Below are positions 1-9,394 of a stretch of 64,000 nucleotides of DNA, piece by piece. Every line of letters begins with the position of its first letter. The first letter of the stretch is position 1. The position numbers were made by a program, and so were the translations under genes. Source of the stretch: Paenibacillus sp. J23TS9 (GTDB lineage Bacteria > Bacillota > Bacilli > Paenibacillales > Paenibacillaceae); assembly GCF_018403225.1 (NCBI RefSeq), contig NZ_BOSG01000002.1, positions 434,001-498,000 on the forward strand, given 5' to 3'. The notes beneath the pieces are model-generated. The model was not told where the DNA came from. It saw nothing but the letters and a program-made list of their open reading frames with translations, and searched no databases.

Positions 1-239
1 CACGAGGTTCCCGTGTAGCGCTGTCTCCATGAGGGGCCATTCAGCCGCGGCGAGATCATCTCGGCAACCAGACAGGATAATCCGATAAACAAGGCTACCA
101 GGCCAAAATAAAGGCCGATCACCACGATCCAAGGCCATTCTCCGCCCCACTTGTCCAGAATGACTTCCGAGACTCCAAAGCCGACGGCGCCCCCGATCAG
201 ACTGAAGAGCAGCAGGAGCAAATTCAATTTTCGCTGCAT
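1..239 (-). CDS. Small two-TM membrane protein (partial, C-terminus outside window)
   Basis: The minus-strand frame opens with ATG at 239 and stays open to base 1, so the C-terminus is missing. The visible 79 residues start MQRKLNLLLLLF and contain two hydrophobic helices (about residues 4-24 and 36-60) separated by a short acidic loop with a WGGEWPW motif, then a basic segment. It follows the 817-aa gene by 43 bases on the same strand and is probably the last or next gene of the vWA/tubulin-like operon. I do not recognise a family; a two-helix membrane partner of the tubulin-like protein is an inference from position only. Confidence 0.6.
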   Translation of the reverse strand, partial: MQRKLNLLLLLFSLIGGAVGFGVSEVILDKWGGEWPWIVVIGLYFGLVALFIGLSCLVAEMISPRLNGPSWRQRYTGTS

Positions 240-282
240 ATGACATATTTCCTTTCCAAAATGGGATAGGAGCTGGCTTCAC

Positions 283-2736
283 TCACCGTAGCTCCGGCAG
301 CCGTTCAGCCTCAATACCGTGAAATTCATAGCCGTTCTGGACATACGTTTCATAGTAGACCCTACCATTGCGGTAATACATCAGATCCTCCAAATGAAAC
401 CCGCCCATGATGTTCAGCTTCTCCACGCCGCTGCTTCGCTTCTCATGAACAACACCCAGCTTGTATATGCGGGAGGTCTCGTCTGCCGTTGACGCATACC
501 TTATAAATTCGCTTTCCGCATCGCCGAAGAAATATTTCTCTTCATAACGGTGCTCTTGCGTATATTCAAGTAGACGCGCATTGATGACCGCATTCTCTTC
601 CAGGGTCCGGTATAGCTTTTTGAACAGCTCTTCCTTCGACAGAACCTGTCTGTTGCTGTATTCCGTGGTGACATTTGCACGGTTCAGCAGCTCTTCTTCA
701 AAGGTCTGGTCAAAAGCTTCCGCATCAAGCAGTTCCCTCCGGCATACTTCGATCAGCCGTGCCAGTATCCGCTCCCTGCCTTCATCCAGAAGCTCAGTGA
801 AGCTTCCCATAAACCGTTCCTCGAAAAAGATATCGGCACCACGCCGGGATTCCAGATCACGCATCAGTTCTTCCGTGACCACGCCGTAATATTCCATAAT
901 ATTCTGCCCGATGTAATCGTCGGCCGTCCGGATGCTCGCCCGGGCTGCATTCAGGAGCGTACCCTGCAGTTCCGTAAGCTCCAGCGCCTTATGTTTATAC
1001 TCCACATGAATCCTTACAAGCTCCGACTCGTAACGGCGATACAGCTTGAGTTCGGTTTCAAGCAGGAGGAGTTCCAGCTTCCGCTGGTACACCGTTTCAA
1101 AAAAGAAACGGATAAAGCTGCGGACATTGTGCTTCTCCATCAGCGGCCGCTTCGGAAATGGCTGCTCCTCGACTCGTTCCTCATAGTAATTCGCCAGCTG
1201 TGATCGCTCGGAATCCAAGTGAGCCGACAGATCACGAATGCGGCTCTGTACCGCTTCGAGTACACTCCCCGCGCCATTCTTCTCATCGGTCCAATCGGCA
1301 ATTCCGAAAACACCGATACCGGAAGGCTCGCGCAGACGGCGGCGGATCAATGCCCGCAGTTCCTCTCCGGCTTCCATCTGCTGAAGCTTATGTGCGGATT
1401 CCTGCACATAGTTGCCTTGGAAGTAAGCCTCAGAGCCGCCGCCGAAGAGTGCTGCTTCCGCCTCGCGCAGGGTCATCCGCTTCAAAGAAGCGTAGCTTAC
1501 CGGATGAGTCATCATACCGGTCATTTCCGTGATTTTAGTGCTGTCGGGCACAAGTCTCCCTGCCCTCTCCGATACGGCAGCCTGATCCAGGCCGAAGAAC
1601 GACATTTTCTCCTTCATTCCCCACTCCGGCAGATTCTTCATCCGCTGCAGCAGACCGCTGTAAAAATGATACAGCACCGCGTGGGCAATGGATTCATTCG
1701 GACGCTTGACCCGGGAGAATCCGGCAGAGATATAACCCTGCCGTCCGGATTCGGTCATGATATTATTTTTGAAGGAGGTGTTGTTATATCCTCCGCTGTT
1801 CATGTCGTAATGACTTTCCTTCTGCTTGCGGTTCTTCAACAGGCTCAGATGGCAAATAATTTCATAGCTGTCACGCAGGCCGCCAGCTGCCGAAATACCA
1901 CGCTCGTTTTTGTCGGAAAGCACATATACCAGGTCAAACAAAGGGGCTGGCTGATGCGTCACTGGTATGGACAGGCCATCCTCCGTGACATGCAGACGGG
2001 CTGAGAAGTTAAAATCAGGACTTTGCATCAGTTCGAGTTCTCTCAAAAAAGCAACCCCTGCCGAGCTGCCGTATCCGAAAGCCTCCATTTGCTCCCGTTC
2101 GCTGATCAGCACATACAAATCCATCTGGACCGATTTGAAAGACTGGCTGAAAATAGACTCGGCAAGCAGCGAAATTTCCGTTATGAACACATTAAGCGGG
2201 TCGTCGACCCGCGTAATGACAGAGAGATGTATACGGTCAAACGACGAATACAGCCGGCCGTAGTCCGCTATATCGTAGCTGAGCTGCCGCAGTGCGCGGT
2301 TAAGCCCATAGAGCTGCTGCTCATCGCGGTAAAAGGACTGATACAGTTCCTTCCGCAGTGATTTCGCATCCCCATCAGCCGGGGCGGAGGTAAGGACGAA
2401 GCGGTTCAGCCGCTGTGCCGACTCTGCAGAACCTTCCCTGTTATACAATCTGGAGCTGTCTGCTCCTGCGGGAGTGTGAGGCTGCCTGGAATCGCCATAG
2501 GCGGGAACTTTCCGATCGGCCGCCCCGGTTCCGACATGAAAGTACATCACGCCGGCGCTATTATCCCACTTTTTCTGATTAATGCTCATCATGGGTTCGA
2601 TCGCATCCGCCGCCTTATCGCCGATGAAGAGAAACACGGCCGGGTAATGGATACTGCTCTGATCATCCCCCTTGCCTGACAGCTTATCCTGATCGGCGGC
2701 ATAGCCTGCGGCAAACCGTTCCAATAATTGGTCCAT
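283..2736 (-). CDS. Large cytosolic coiled-coil protein coupled to the tubulin-like gene (unknown function)
   Basis: 817 residues, no signal peptide or membrane segment. The N-terminal third contains a hydrophobic strand followed by GDK (VFLFIGDK, about residues 34-41) that could belong to an alpha/beta fold. The C-terminal half (about 500-740) is rich in charged heptad-like helices with many Glu, Arg and Leu and is probably coiled coil. Its ATG lies two bases after the stop of the 1129-aa tubulin-like gene, so the two are very likely translationally coupled and made in fixed ratio. That argues for a physical partner of the tubulin-like protein. I recognise no catalytic motif and assign no reaction. 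Confidence 0.8.
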   Translation of the reverse strand: MDQLLERFAAGYAADQDKLSGKGDDQSSIHYPAVFLFIGDKAADAIEPMMSINQKKWDNSAGVMYFHVGTGAADRKVPAYGDSRQPHTPAGADSSRLYNREGSAESAQRLNRFVLTSAPADGDAKSLRKELYQSFYRDEQQLYGLNRALRQLSYDIADYGRLYSSFDRIHLSVITRVDDPLNVFITEISLLAESIFSQSFKSVQMDLYVLISEREQMEAFGYGSSAGVAFLRELELMQSPDFNFSARLHVTEDGLSIPVTHQPAPLFDLVYVLSDKNERGISAAGGLRDSYEIICHLSLLKNRKQKESHYDMNSGGYNNTSFKNNIMTESGRQGYISAGFSRVKRPNESIAHAVLYHFYSGLLQRMKNLPEWGMKEKMSFFGLDQAAVSERAGRLVPDSTKITEMTGMMTHPVSYASLKRMTLREAEAALFGGGSEAYFQGNYVQESAHKLQQMEAGEELRALIRRRLREPSGIGVFGIADWTDEKNGAGSVLEAVQSRIRDLSAHLDSERSQLANYYEERVEEQPFPKRPLMEKHNVRSFIRFFFETVYQRKLELLLLETELKLYRRYESELVRIHVEYKHKALELTELQGTLLNAARASIRTADDYIGQNIMEYYGVVTEELMRDLESRRGADIFFEERFMGSFTELLDEGRERILARLIEVCRRELLDAEAFDQTFEEELLNRANVTTEYSNRQVLSKEELFKKLYRTLEENAVINARLLEYTQEHRYEEKYFFGDAESEFIRYASTADETSRIYKLGVVHEKRSSGVEKLNIMGGFHLEDLMYYRNGRVYYETYVQNGYEFHGIEAERLPELR

Positions 2737-2738
2737 CG

Positions 2739-5700
2739 TTATTTCAACCTTCTGCGAATGTCATTTAATTTGGAAGACACCTGCTTGTAGAACTGATGAC
2801 GTTCTTCCCCGTCCGCCAGCTCAACCTTCTCGTATTCCAGGCGGTCACGCGCATCAAGGAACGTTTCAGCCAGTTCTTCCAGCTTGGAAAGCAGCGCCGA
2901 AATGTCCTCGGAAGCCGTCATATCATTATCACGGCGAGCAGCTTTGCGCAGCAGAGTGCTCCGGCTCTTCTCGTCCAGTCCGCGGAAATGCTTGTAGACC
3001 TCGTACTCCACGTAATTGACGCTCTTCATAAGGTTCGCAAAGGGCTCCCAGGACTCTTCTTCAGGATCCCGGTCGTATACGTACAGCGCGCCTTTTTTGG
3101 TAATCGTACCGGTGTACATCGCTTCAATGAAATGATCCAGCCACTTCTCTTCGTCCTGGTTCTGGCTGATGACCATATCCAGCTCCTGCAGCTTGGCTGC
3201 AATCGCCTGATACTTGGCCAGCTCGGCGCGAACACGCGTAATCTGTTCCGGTGAACGGATCAGATTCTCCTTCGCCAAGTCTTCGTTGATGCTGCCGAAG
3301 ATATCCTTCGTGCTCTCTCTTTCCAGTCCGCCTTCAAGCAGTCGCTTCAACTCGGTTGCTGCACGCTTCACCTCGCCCAGATTCGGCTTGGCCGTGTTCA
3401 GCTGCATATCATAAGCTCGCAGAACTTCATTCAGATCAAACGGCTTGGTATGAATCACTGCATAGCGGTTGCTCGTATTCTGGTCGATATCCTTTTGCAC
3501 AATAATCTTGTAGGTAAATGCCTGTTCGAATTCCGAACGGACACGGGCATTGTAACCTTGAACCCGCGGATTGACGTAGGTCTCGCCCCAGGATTTTTCC
3601 GGAATTGGTGAAGGCAGATACGTCCAGTTCGCACGGTCGGTTTGCACCAGGTGACGTCCAATGCCTTCCTTGTCGAGAATGGTGCGCTCGTAGCTTTCTT
3701 CGAACACCTTCAGCGGCGTGTAGACGAAGAGCGGTACCCCGTTTTTCGTATTCAGCCAGAAAATCCGGTTCTTCACTTCGCTTTCCTTCACGGTAAAATG
3801 CGATTTGCCGACGGAATTGTTCTGGTAGTTCCGGATCCCCTTCAGAATGCTCGGAGCTTGAACCGGTACAGACACAAAGCCCCATGAAGGGAAGTACAGG
3901 TTACCCGCGCTGTTGCTGAGATGGAATACCGGTACGGCCTCCTCATCCAGCTTGCTGGCAATATTGCGTTCCACGAACTTCTCGATGGACTCCTCCTGGC
4001 CAAACTTCATGATCAGGAAATCCTCCATGGATTTCGTTATCAGATCTCCGAATTTCTCTGTCAGGAAATCCGAGATCGAGCTGATGATGTCGATTTCCTG
4101 TTCTTTGATCCACTGATTGGAGTGCTGCAGCAGCTCCTGGGAAAAGTCGCGGATCAAATCCTCCACGTCCTTCTGCTCCATCATCTTGTTGATGACCTTG
4201 GAAATATCCGGCACGCTGACAATGTTCCAGTAGTAGGTTTTGTTGCCTTTATGATCCTGCTGTTCTTCGCCGCTCAAGAGAATATCTCCGTTTTTGGCGA
4301 AAATCGCGTTCAGAGCGTTCAGAATTTCGGTATATACATTATAAATGCGATTGTTTTCCTGGTTCAAAAGATCATACAGATCTTCGTAGAACTCGATCAT
4401 CTGCTCTGTGCGTTCCACATCCGCCATCAGCCAATATTCATTGATTTTGGCCTCAATGTAGACATTCTTCTTTTTATCCTTGGATACAAAAGCGCTTTTC
4501 GCATCACCTAGCCGGTCGTTCGCCTGCTCTCTTGCCGCTTCAATATCACGCGGAATGCGGGTCAGATTCTCACGCAGCGCTTCGATGTAGGACAGCAGCA
4601 TTTTCAGGAGACAGAAGCCTTTTTCCGTATACAACAGACGCGATACATAGAACGGCCCTTGTTCCGGATGCAGGAAAATGCGGCGGATCTGGTCGCTGAA
4701 CTGCTCCACGACCTCGCCCGGCAGCTGCTTCTTCGCCTTGATGTATTCTTCACGGGCACGAGCCAAGAAATTTTGTTCCAGCTCTGTGTCCATGTTGATG
4801 ACCTGATTTTTCACCACGTTGGTGTAGCTCAGACGTTCACTGTTCTGATAACCCGGCAGCGGCTCAGGCACGCGCGATTCGAAGGTCTTCATCATCGTGT
4901 CGAGATCAATGCCCAGCTTGCGGGCAAATTTCTCCACATCCTCCTGGCTTGGTGCCTTCTCGAACATCGTTTCCATTTTGCCGAACAGACGGAATGCCAG
5001 ATAAGTCGTCATTTCTTCAATCGGCAGCACCGCGGAGGATGCCCCGATAATGTTGTAATCATAGTTCGCCGGATACGCCTTGTTCATCTGTGCAATATTC
5101 GTACGAATGTTGCTGATATAATCATGGATCGCGAATTCCTCGCCCGACTGCTTTTCCTCGCTGGCCATAAAGTTCGTGATATTCTCTGCGGTTACGTTCA
5201 TGCAGTAGTCATACGCGTTCTCCAGCAGCTTGCCTTCGGTGTTCGTTGCCGAGATCAAATGACACAGATTAAATGGCGGCAGCGGAGAGTTCACGTTCAA
5301 AATATTGCCGTACTGCTGCTTGAAGCGCTCGCTGCGGGCATCCACGTTCATCCAGTAGTCAAGCTCTTTCAGCGCGGCATAGCCGTTTTTCTTAATGTAT
5401 TCTCGCGTATGTTCGCTCAGACTCTTGTTCGACAGGTTCACATCCGGCGTAAACAAATAGCCGAGCGTATTGACGCGGTCAATCCCTGCCGAGCCGTGGT
5501 CGCGCTCGATAATGCCGCGTACGATATAGGCGATGTCGAGGAAGCAGCCGCTGCCCGTACCACCGGACAGACCGGTCAGCAGAAACACCATCAGCTTTTT
5601 GTTGGTGCCTACGGACAAGGTTTTAATTTTTTTATCAATGGCCTGCACCACCTGATTGATCTTGGTGAACAAGAGCAACCGTCCCGCCTGACGCACGCCG

Positions 5701-6128
5701 GCCGCGCCGTTCATGCCGTCGGTAATGCTGAGCTCCGGAGACAGCCAGTCTGTAACATACGGCTCCAAAATGCTGCGGTTCTGCAGCAGGCCGCCGATTT
5801 CCGCATTGGAGAGAAGAACGAATTCATTGATAGAATCCAGCCCAACGCCTTTATAACGCTTGTTCCGGTCCTGCTCGTTCGTTTCAAAAGCCAGGAACTC
5901 CACGTTGGACGGCTTCTCCATTTTCTTTTTGGAGAGCGGATCCTCAGGCAGCTTGAAGCGACGGTTGATCTGGTATTTCAGACGAAGCAGCGCATCGATA
6001 CCCGTACCTCCAAGGCCAATGATGAGAATCGGGTTGTCGATCGTATCGACCCGAATCTTCTCGCTGACAATTCCTCCGCCGAGTGATACATCAAGCTGCT
6101 GTATATGTTCTCTTACTACCGGTTTCAT
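2739..6128 (-). CDS. Tubulin/FtsZ-like GTPase-fold protein (Tubulin_2 type)
   Basis: 1129 residues. The first 200 residues carry the tubulin/FtsZ nucleotide-binding layout: a Rossmann-type loop GLGGTG at 38-43, a T2-like strand ending FETNEQD at 81-87 (compare FtsZ NTD), and the T4 phosphate loop SGGTGSG at 188-194, equivalent to the tubulin signature GGGTGSG. After about residue 400 the protein becomes long, charged and helical, far beyond the 350-450 residues of FtsZ, and I see no clear FtsZ T7 catalytic loop. Start ATG is preceded by AGGAGG. Family knowledge: such long FtsZ-like proteins were described near vWA-domain proteins and proposed to remodel membranes. GTP binding is well supported; filament formation and function are inference. 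Confidence 0.9.
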   Translation of the reverse strand: MKPVVREHIQQLDVSLGGGIVSEKIRVDTIDNPILIIGLGGTGIDALLRLKYQINRRFKLPEDPLSKKKMEKPSNVEFLAFETNEQDRNKRYKGVGLDSINEFVLLSNAEIGGLLQNRSILEPYVTDWLSPELSITDGMNGAAGVRQAGRLLLFTKINQVVQAIDKKIKTLSVGTNKKLMVFLLTGLSGGTGSGCFLDIAYIVRGIIERDHGSAGIDRVNTLGYLFTPDVNLSNKSLSEHTREYIKKNGYAALKELDYWMNVDARSERFKQQYGNILNVNSPLPPFNLCHLISATNTEGKLLENAYDYCMNVTAENITNFMASEEKQSGEEFAIHDYISNIRTNIAQMNKAYPANYDYNIIGASSAVLPIEEMTTYLAFRLFGKMETMFEKAPSQEDVEKFARKLGIDLDTMMKTFESRVPEPLPGYQNSERLSYTNVVKNQVINMDTELEQNFLARAREEYIKAKKQLPGEVVEQFSDQIRRIFLHPEQGPFYVSRLLYTEKGFCLLKMLLSYIEALRENLTRIPRDIEAAREQANDRLGDAKSAFVSKDKKKNVYIEAKINEYWLMADVERTEQMIEFYEDLYDLLNQENNRIYNVYTEILNALNAIFAKNGDILLSGEEQQDHKGNKTYYWNIVSVPDISKVINKMMEQKDVEDLIRDFSQELLQHSNQWIKEQEIDIISSISDFLTEKFGDLITKSMEDFLIMKFGQEESIEKFVERNIASKLDEEAVPVFHLSNSAGNLYFPSWGFVSVPVQAPSILKGIRNYQNNSVGKSHFTVKESEVKNRIFWLNTKNGVPLFVYTPLKVFEESYERTILDKEGIGRHLVQTDRANWTYLPSPIPEKSWGETYVNPRVQGYNARVRSEFEQAFTYKIIVQKDIDQNTSNRYAVIHTKPFDLNEVLRAYDMQLNTAKPNLGEVKRAATELKRLLEGGLERESTKDIFGSINEDLAKENLIRSPEQITRVRAELAKYQAIAAKLQELDMVISQNQDEEKWLDHFIEAMYTGTITKKGALYVYDRDPEEESWEPFANLMKSVNYVEYEVYKHFRGLDEKSRSTLLRKAARRDNDMTASEDISALLSKLEELAETFLDARDRLEYEKVELADGEERHQFYKQVSSKLNDIRRRLK

Positions 6129-6185
6129 AATTTCCCCTCCTGAGTAGATCCCTAGGTTCTTATATCCGAATATTTAGTGCAGCGC

Positions 6186-7964
6186 TTAAACCAAGTATTC
6201 GATTAATATTGTCTTATCCACCTGCGGCAGCGACACGCTGAGACGGTCACCGCTTTTCAGCTCGGCTCCGCGGGAAGCATCCACCGCTCGGCCCGATTTC
6301 TCAACCATGCAGGCTGAGCCGTTCTTTATCATCAAACGATCATTTTTTCCTGGCGTAAAGATGACCTTATCTGTTTCTTTCAATTCCGGTGCCAGCTGGA
6401 GCAGCTGATGCAGATTAAACTTGCCTTTGAAGGCAGTCAACTTTTTGTACTGCGGATATGTTTTCTCCCCGGTGTTTTCGTCGCGGATTTCCACCACCAT
6501 TTGGCCGACAAAGCCTTTATTCGCCTTTCGGACCGCCCCAAGAATAAAGTAGGCTGCAGCTGCCAATACCGCGAAAGCAATTACTCCAATCACTACGGGC
6601 CATACAGGAAATGGTTTCTTATCTTCCTTGCTTGGTGCAGGTGTCTGCGCGCTTCCTGCACCAGCAGCTTTCGCATTGATCGTCACCGGCTTGGTTTCGC
6701 GGTAAAAGCTTTTATCCTCGGCACGGGCTCTCAGCTCGTACTGATGTTTCTCTTCCACGGTGTAGGAGCCTACAAAATGATCTCCTTTATTCGTGAGCTT
6801 CACTTCTTTCGTATCCCCGGAATCGAGATCCTTGACGATCAGCTTCGCGCTCATGTTATTGTAAAGCCCGTTATTCTGCAGCTTTTGACCATTGCTGACA
6901 AGATAGGCATTGATGTCGATGGAATCGCCTTTCTTCACCGTAGTGGAGGGCAGCGGATCCATGTCCAGCTCAAGATCATAGTTAAAGATCAGATTAATGT
7001 CGATTTTATCCTTTGGAACACCCTTGACCTGCAGCTTCCAATCGCCCTGCTCGGGCTTCAAAAGCTTGAGCAGGGAATAGGTCTTCGATTTGGAACGGAG
7101 CACATTCGCTGATGGAATCTGCTGTTCCTTCCCCGACGGATCGGTCAGCTTCACATCAACGGGACTGGAGGAAATCATGGAAATATTCGCTTCCAGCACG
7201 TTCGCATTGGGTACGTTTATCGTTACTTCCTGATAGCTGCCATTGGCAGTAATTGCGGTCACAGGCACAATCTTGAGCTTCTGGTGACTCGCGAAGATCT
7301 CACTCAAAATTTGCGGCAGATCATCCGCTGAACTGGTCGAGAAGGATTTGCCCCCGGTCTGATCCGAGAGCTTCGCCAGCGCATTCTTGTTCAGCTTGCC
7401 GTCCGCATTCAGGCCGATGGTATAAATCGGAATCCCTTCGGCTTTCGCCTCCTGCACAGATTGACTGAGCTCCTGATCGGACTGCGACTCTGTTCTGCCC
7501 GATTTCGGATCGAGTGCATTATTGCCATCCGCCAGGACGACGATCATCGGCTCGTGGCCCTTTTCCGCCCCCTGCTTCAACACCTTAACCGCTTCCTTGA
7601 CACCTACGGAAATATCCGTGTATGCCCCGCGGTCAAGCTGGTCAATGAACTGCTTGAGATCGGTTTTGTCCGCTTCGGACTGAATTTCCAGCAGCGCTTT
7701 CTCCCGCTGGATTTTATCGGTATAGGAGACGATTCCTACCTTGTCTCCCTGCGTCGAGAGCATGTCGATGAACATTTTCATCGCTTCGCCGCTGATCTGG
7801 TTCGGGTCACTGGCTTTCATGGAGTTACTTGCATCCATAACCAGCACGGCGTCGATATGAGAGGACTGCTGCGCAGCCGCAGCGGAGACCCCTTTGCCGC
7901 TTAGCGGCAGGATCAACAGGACAACCAGCAGAAGACATAGTGCTATTTTATTTTTATGAAGCAT
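6186..7964 (-). CDS. Membrane-anchored von Willebrand A domain protein with cytosolic C-terminal domain
   Basis: 592 residues from the ATG at 7964, chosen because AAGGAG lies 12 bases upstream and because a longer frame (to 8009) would begin at the likely transcription start. Signal peptide about 1-28. The vWA domain follows (about 36-230) with an intact metal-binding MIDAS motif DASNS at 44-48, a downstream Thr in AYTD and an Asp in VLADGNN. Beta-rich extracellular domains follow, then a transmembrane helix near 455-480, and a cytosolic tail of about 110 residues that looks like a beta-sandwich of FHA type. The tubulin-like gene starts 57 bases downstream. The architecture could link an extracytoplasmic ligand to the cytosolic tubulin-like protein (inference). 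Confidence 0.88.
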   Translation of the reverse strand: MLHKNKIALCLLLVVLLILPLSGKGVSAAAAQQSSHIDAVLVMDASNSMKASDPNQISGEAMKMFIDMLSTQGDKVGIVSYTDKIQREKALLEIQSEADKTDLKQFIDQLDRGAYTDISVGVKEAVKVLKQGAEKGHEPMIVVLADGNNALDPKSGRTESQSDQELSQSVQEAKAEGIPIYTIGLNADGKLNKNALAKLSDQTGGKSFSTSSADDLPQILSEIFASHQKLKIVPVTAITANGSYQEVTINVPNANVLEANISMISSSPVDVKLTDPSGKEQQIPSANVLRSKSKTYSLLKLLKPEQGDWKLQVKGVPKDKIDINLIFNYDLELDMDPLPSTTVKKGDSIDINAYLVSNGQKLQNNGLYNNMSAKLIVKDLDSGDTKEVKLTNKGDHFVGSYTVEEKHQYELRARAEDKSFYRETKPVTINAKAAGAGSAQTPAPSKEDKKPFPVWPVVIGVIAFAVLAAAAYFILGAVRKANKGFVGQMVVEIRDENTGEKTYPQYKKLTAFKGKFNLHQLLQLAPELKETDKVIFTPGKNDRLMIKNGSACMVEKSGRAVDASRGAELKSGDRLSVSLPQVDKTILIEYLV

Positions 7965-8017
7965 AGAATTTCGATACTCCTTCTCTATTAAATTGAACTG
8001 ATTTTTCATAAGCTTTC

Positions 8018-8057
8018 ATTATACTCTAGGAAAAAAGTCTTAAGAATTTCTTAAGAA
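8018..8057 (-). promoter_or_regulatory. Promoter of the vWA/tubulin-like operon with two TCTTAAGAA boxes
   Basis: On the minus strand TATAAT occupies 8018-8023, a perfect -10. Seventeen bases upstream the -35 position is poor (TTCTTA, 8041-8046) and is overlapped by two copies of the palindromic nonamer TCTTAAGAA at 8038-8046 and 8049-8057, spaced 11 bases start to start, one helical turn. A weak -35 covered by helically phased repeats is the usual layout of an activator-dependent promoter. The regulator is not identified. Confidence 0.5.
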
Positions 8058-8226
8058 ACGATAAAATTACATCTAAGAAGCATTTTTAACATTTTCCATT
8101 TGATGAGCAGAGGTTACATGCAGCCGACTAAAAACTCCCAATACTTTTATATTATGATATAATTAAAGCCGGCAAAGTTCAATGATCGCAGCCTCCGTGC
8201 TCCTTATAGGAAATAAGGCCTAAATC

Positions 8227-8424
8227 ATGTTTAACAACCATTTTTACCCCCCAGAAAGGAATTTGAGGAATATGATTGCTTACGGATGCCTCGGTATTTT
8301 GTTTCTTTTTATTGTAATTAAAATTGCCGTTTACTTTAGTAGACAGAAGAAAGCACCCACGCCTGAGGATCTCGATGAAACACTCCTGACTATTTCCAAC
8401 CCGCGGGGTGATCAACCATCATGA
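8227..8424 (+). CDS. Small single-TM protein, first gene of the divergent operon
   Basis: 65 residues from ATG 8227, with one membrane helix (about residues 16-36, AYGCLGILFLFIVIKIAVYF) and a short cytosolic acidic tail. An alternative ATG at 8272 would leave 50 residues starting MIAYGCL; it has a better AGAAAGGA site 11 bases upstream and may be the true start. The stop overlaps the start of the zinc-ribbon gene by four bases (ATGA), so the two are coupled. No family recognised. Confidence 0.65.
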   Translation: MFNNHFYPPERNLRNMIAYGCLGILFLFIVIKIAVYFSRQKKAPTPEDLDETLLTISNPRGDQPS

Positions 8425-9356
8425 ATAAGAAAAAGCCGGTGCGCCTGCGCCCCTATTATAAGACAAGATATACCTATGAAAAGTTAAGAGTTTGCAAACA
8501 TTGCCGTTCATTTACCGTGCTTTGGGAAGATAAATGCGCGAGCTGCGGCAAACATATGCTGATTCCCGTCATGGAGCAGGCCAGGATCAACGCCAAACGT
8601 TCCATGCAAAGCGAGCGGCTCATCGCCCTCCTCATCACGCTTGCAGCCGTTCTGTTCAGCCAAACCTTCCTGCAGATCATACTCTGTCTCTTAGGCGGAA
8701 TCGCGTTGACAGCACTGCTCTGGTGGTTTCAGCGTAAAATGCTTGAGACCGAAACAAAAAGGCAGCTTGATAAGCTGCTTCGCAGCAGCGAGCGGCGCAT
8801 TATCGAAGGAATATATTTGAACCTCACGACCGCTTCTGCGGCCATCAAAGACGACGAACAGCTCGGTTACGAAATTTTGCGGGAAATCGCCACGATTGTG
8901 CATAATGACCGAATCCGTCTGCAGCAAATCATGCTGCTTCAGACGTTCGTGCTGCGCAAAGATATGGAGCTGGAGCTTGATCCGCTGATGCTGGACGGCT
9001 TCGAACCTGCCCTTGCGGAATATATCGGCGAGCTTGCCAAAATCAAACGCGAGCTTGTTAAAAACAGAGCCATCCGCTACGTACTTTTGCATGAACGGGA
9101 AATACTGCGCATGAAGAATGGCGCCGGAATCATGACGACGGTGGCGGGCGCTGCCGTGCGAATGAAAAAATATGTGGACTCGTACCCGGATTTCATTCTC
9201 CGATATGCCCGCCAGCTTCCCCAGGAAAGATTTCTCCGGTTATACCAGCTGGTGCGGCGCAATCCAAACCAATCCTGGAACGGCCTGCGCGATGAAGTCT
9301 CAGCCATTTATAACGAAAAATACCGCTGGGATCCCGAGTTTCAAAAATGGGAATAA
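8421..9356 (+). CDS. Zinc-ribbon, two-TM membrane protein (unknown function)
   Basis: 311 residues. The N-terminus has a zinc ribbon with Cys25, Cys28, Cys39 and Cys42 (CKHC and CASC). Two adjacent membrane helices follow at about 62-106, joined by a very short loop, so both ends are cytosolic. The remaining 200 residues are mostly amphipathic helices rich in Arg, Glu and Leu. It starts inside the stop of the small TM gene (ATGA) and precedes the 588-aa gene by 38 bases. The shared divergent control region with the vWA/tubulin-like operon suggests a role in the same membrane apparatus, as inference. Confidence 0.8.
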   Translation: MNKKKPVRLRPYYKTRYTYEKLRVCKHCRSFTVLWEDKCASCGKHMLIPVMEQARINAKRSMQSERLIALLITLAAVLFSQTFLQIILCLLGGIALTALLWWFQRKMLETETKRQLDKLLRSSERRIIEGIYLNLTTASAAIKDDEQLGYEILREIATIVHNDRIRLQQIMLLQTFVLRKDMELELDPLMLDGFEPALAEYIGELAKIKRELVKNRAIRYVLLHEREILRMKNGAGIMTTVAGAAVRMKKYVDSYPDFILRYARQLPQERFLRLYQLVRRNPNQSWNGLRDEVSAIYNEKYRWDPEFQKWE

Positions 9357-9394
9357 GCCATGTGTCCAAATTCTATTAAAGAGGCCATAAATAT

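Noticed and set aside
4659..6086. 475-residue plus-strand open frame
   Set aside because: It is antisense to the tubulin-like gene, His/Gln/Val-rich with no ribosome binding site or family pattern; a composition effect.
8179..8415. 78-residue minus-strand frame in the divergent region
   Set aside because: It overlaps the small TM gene and the promoter region without a ribosome binding site.
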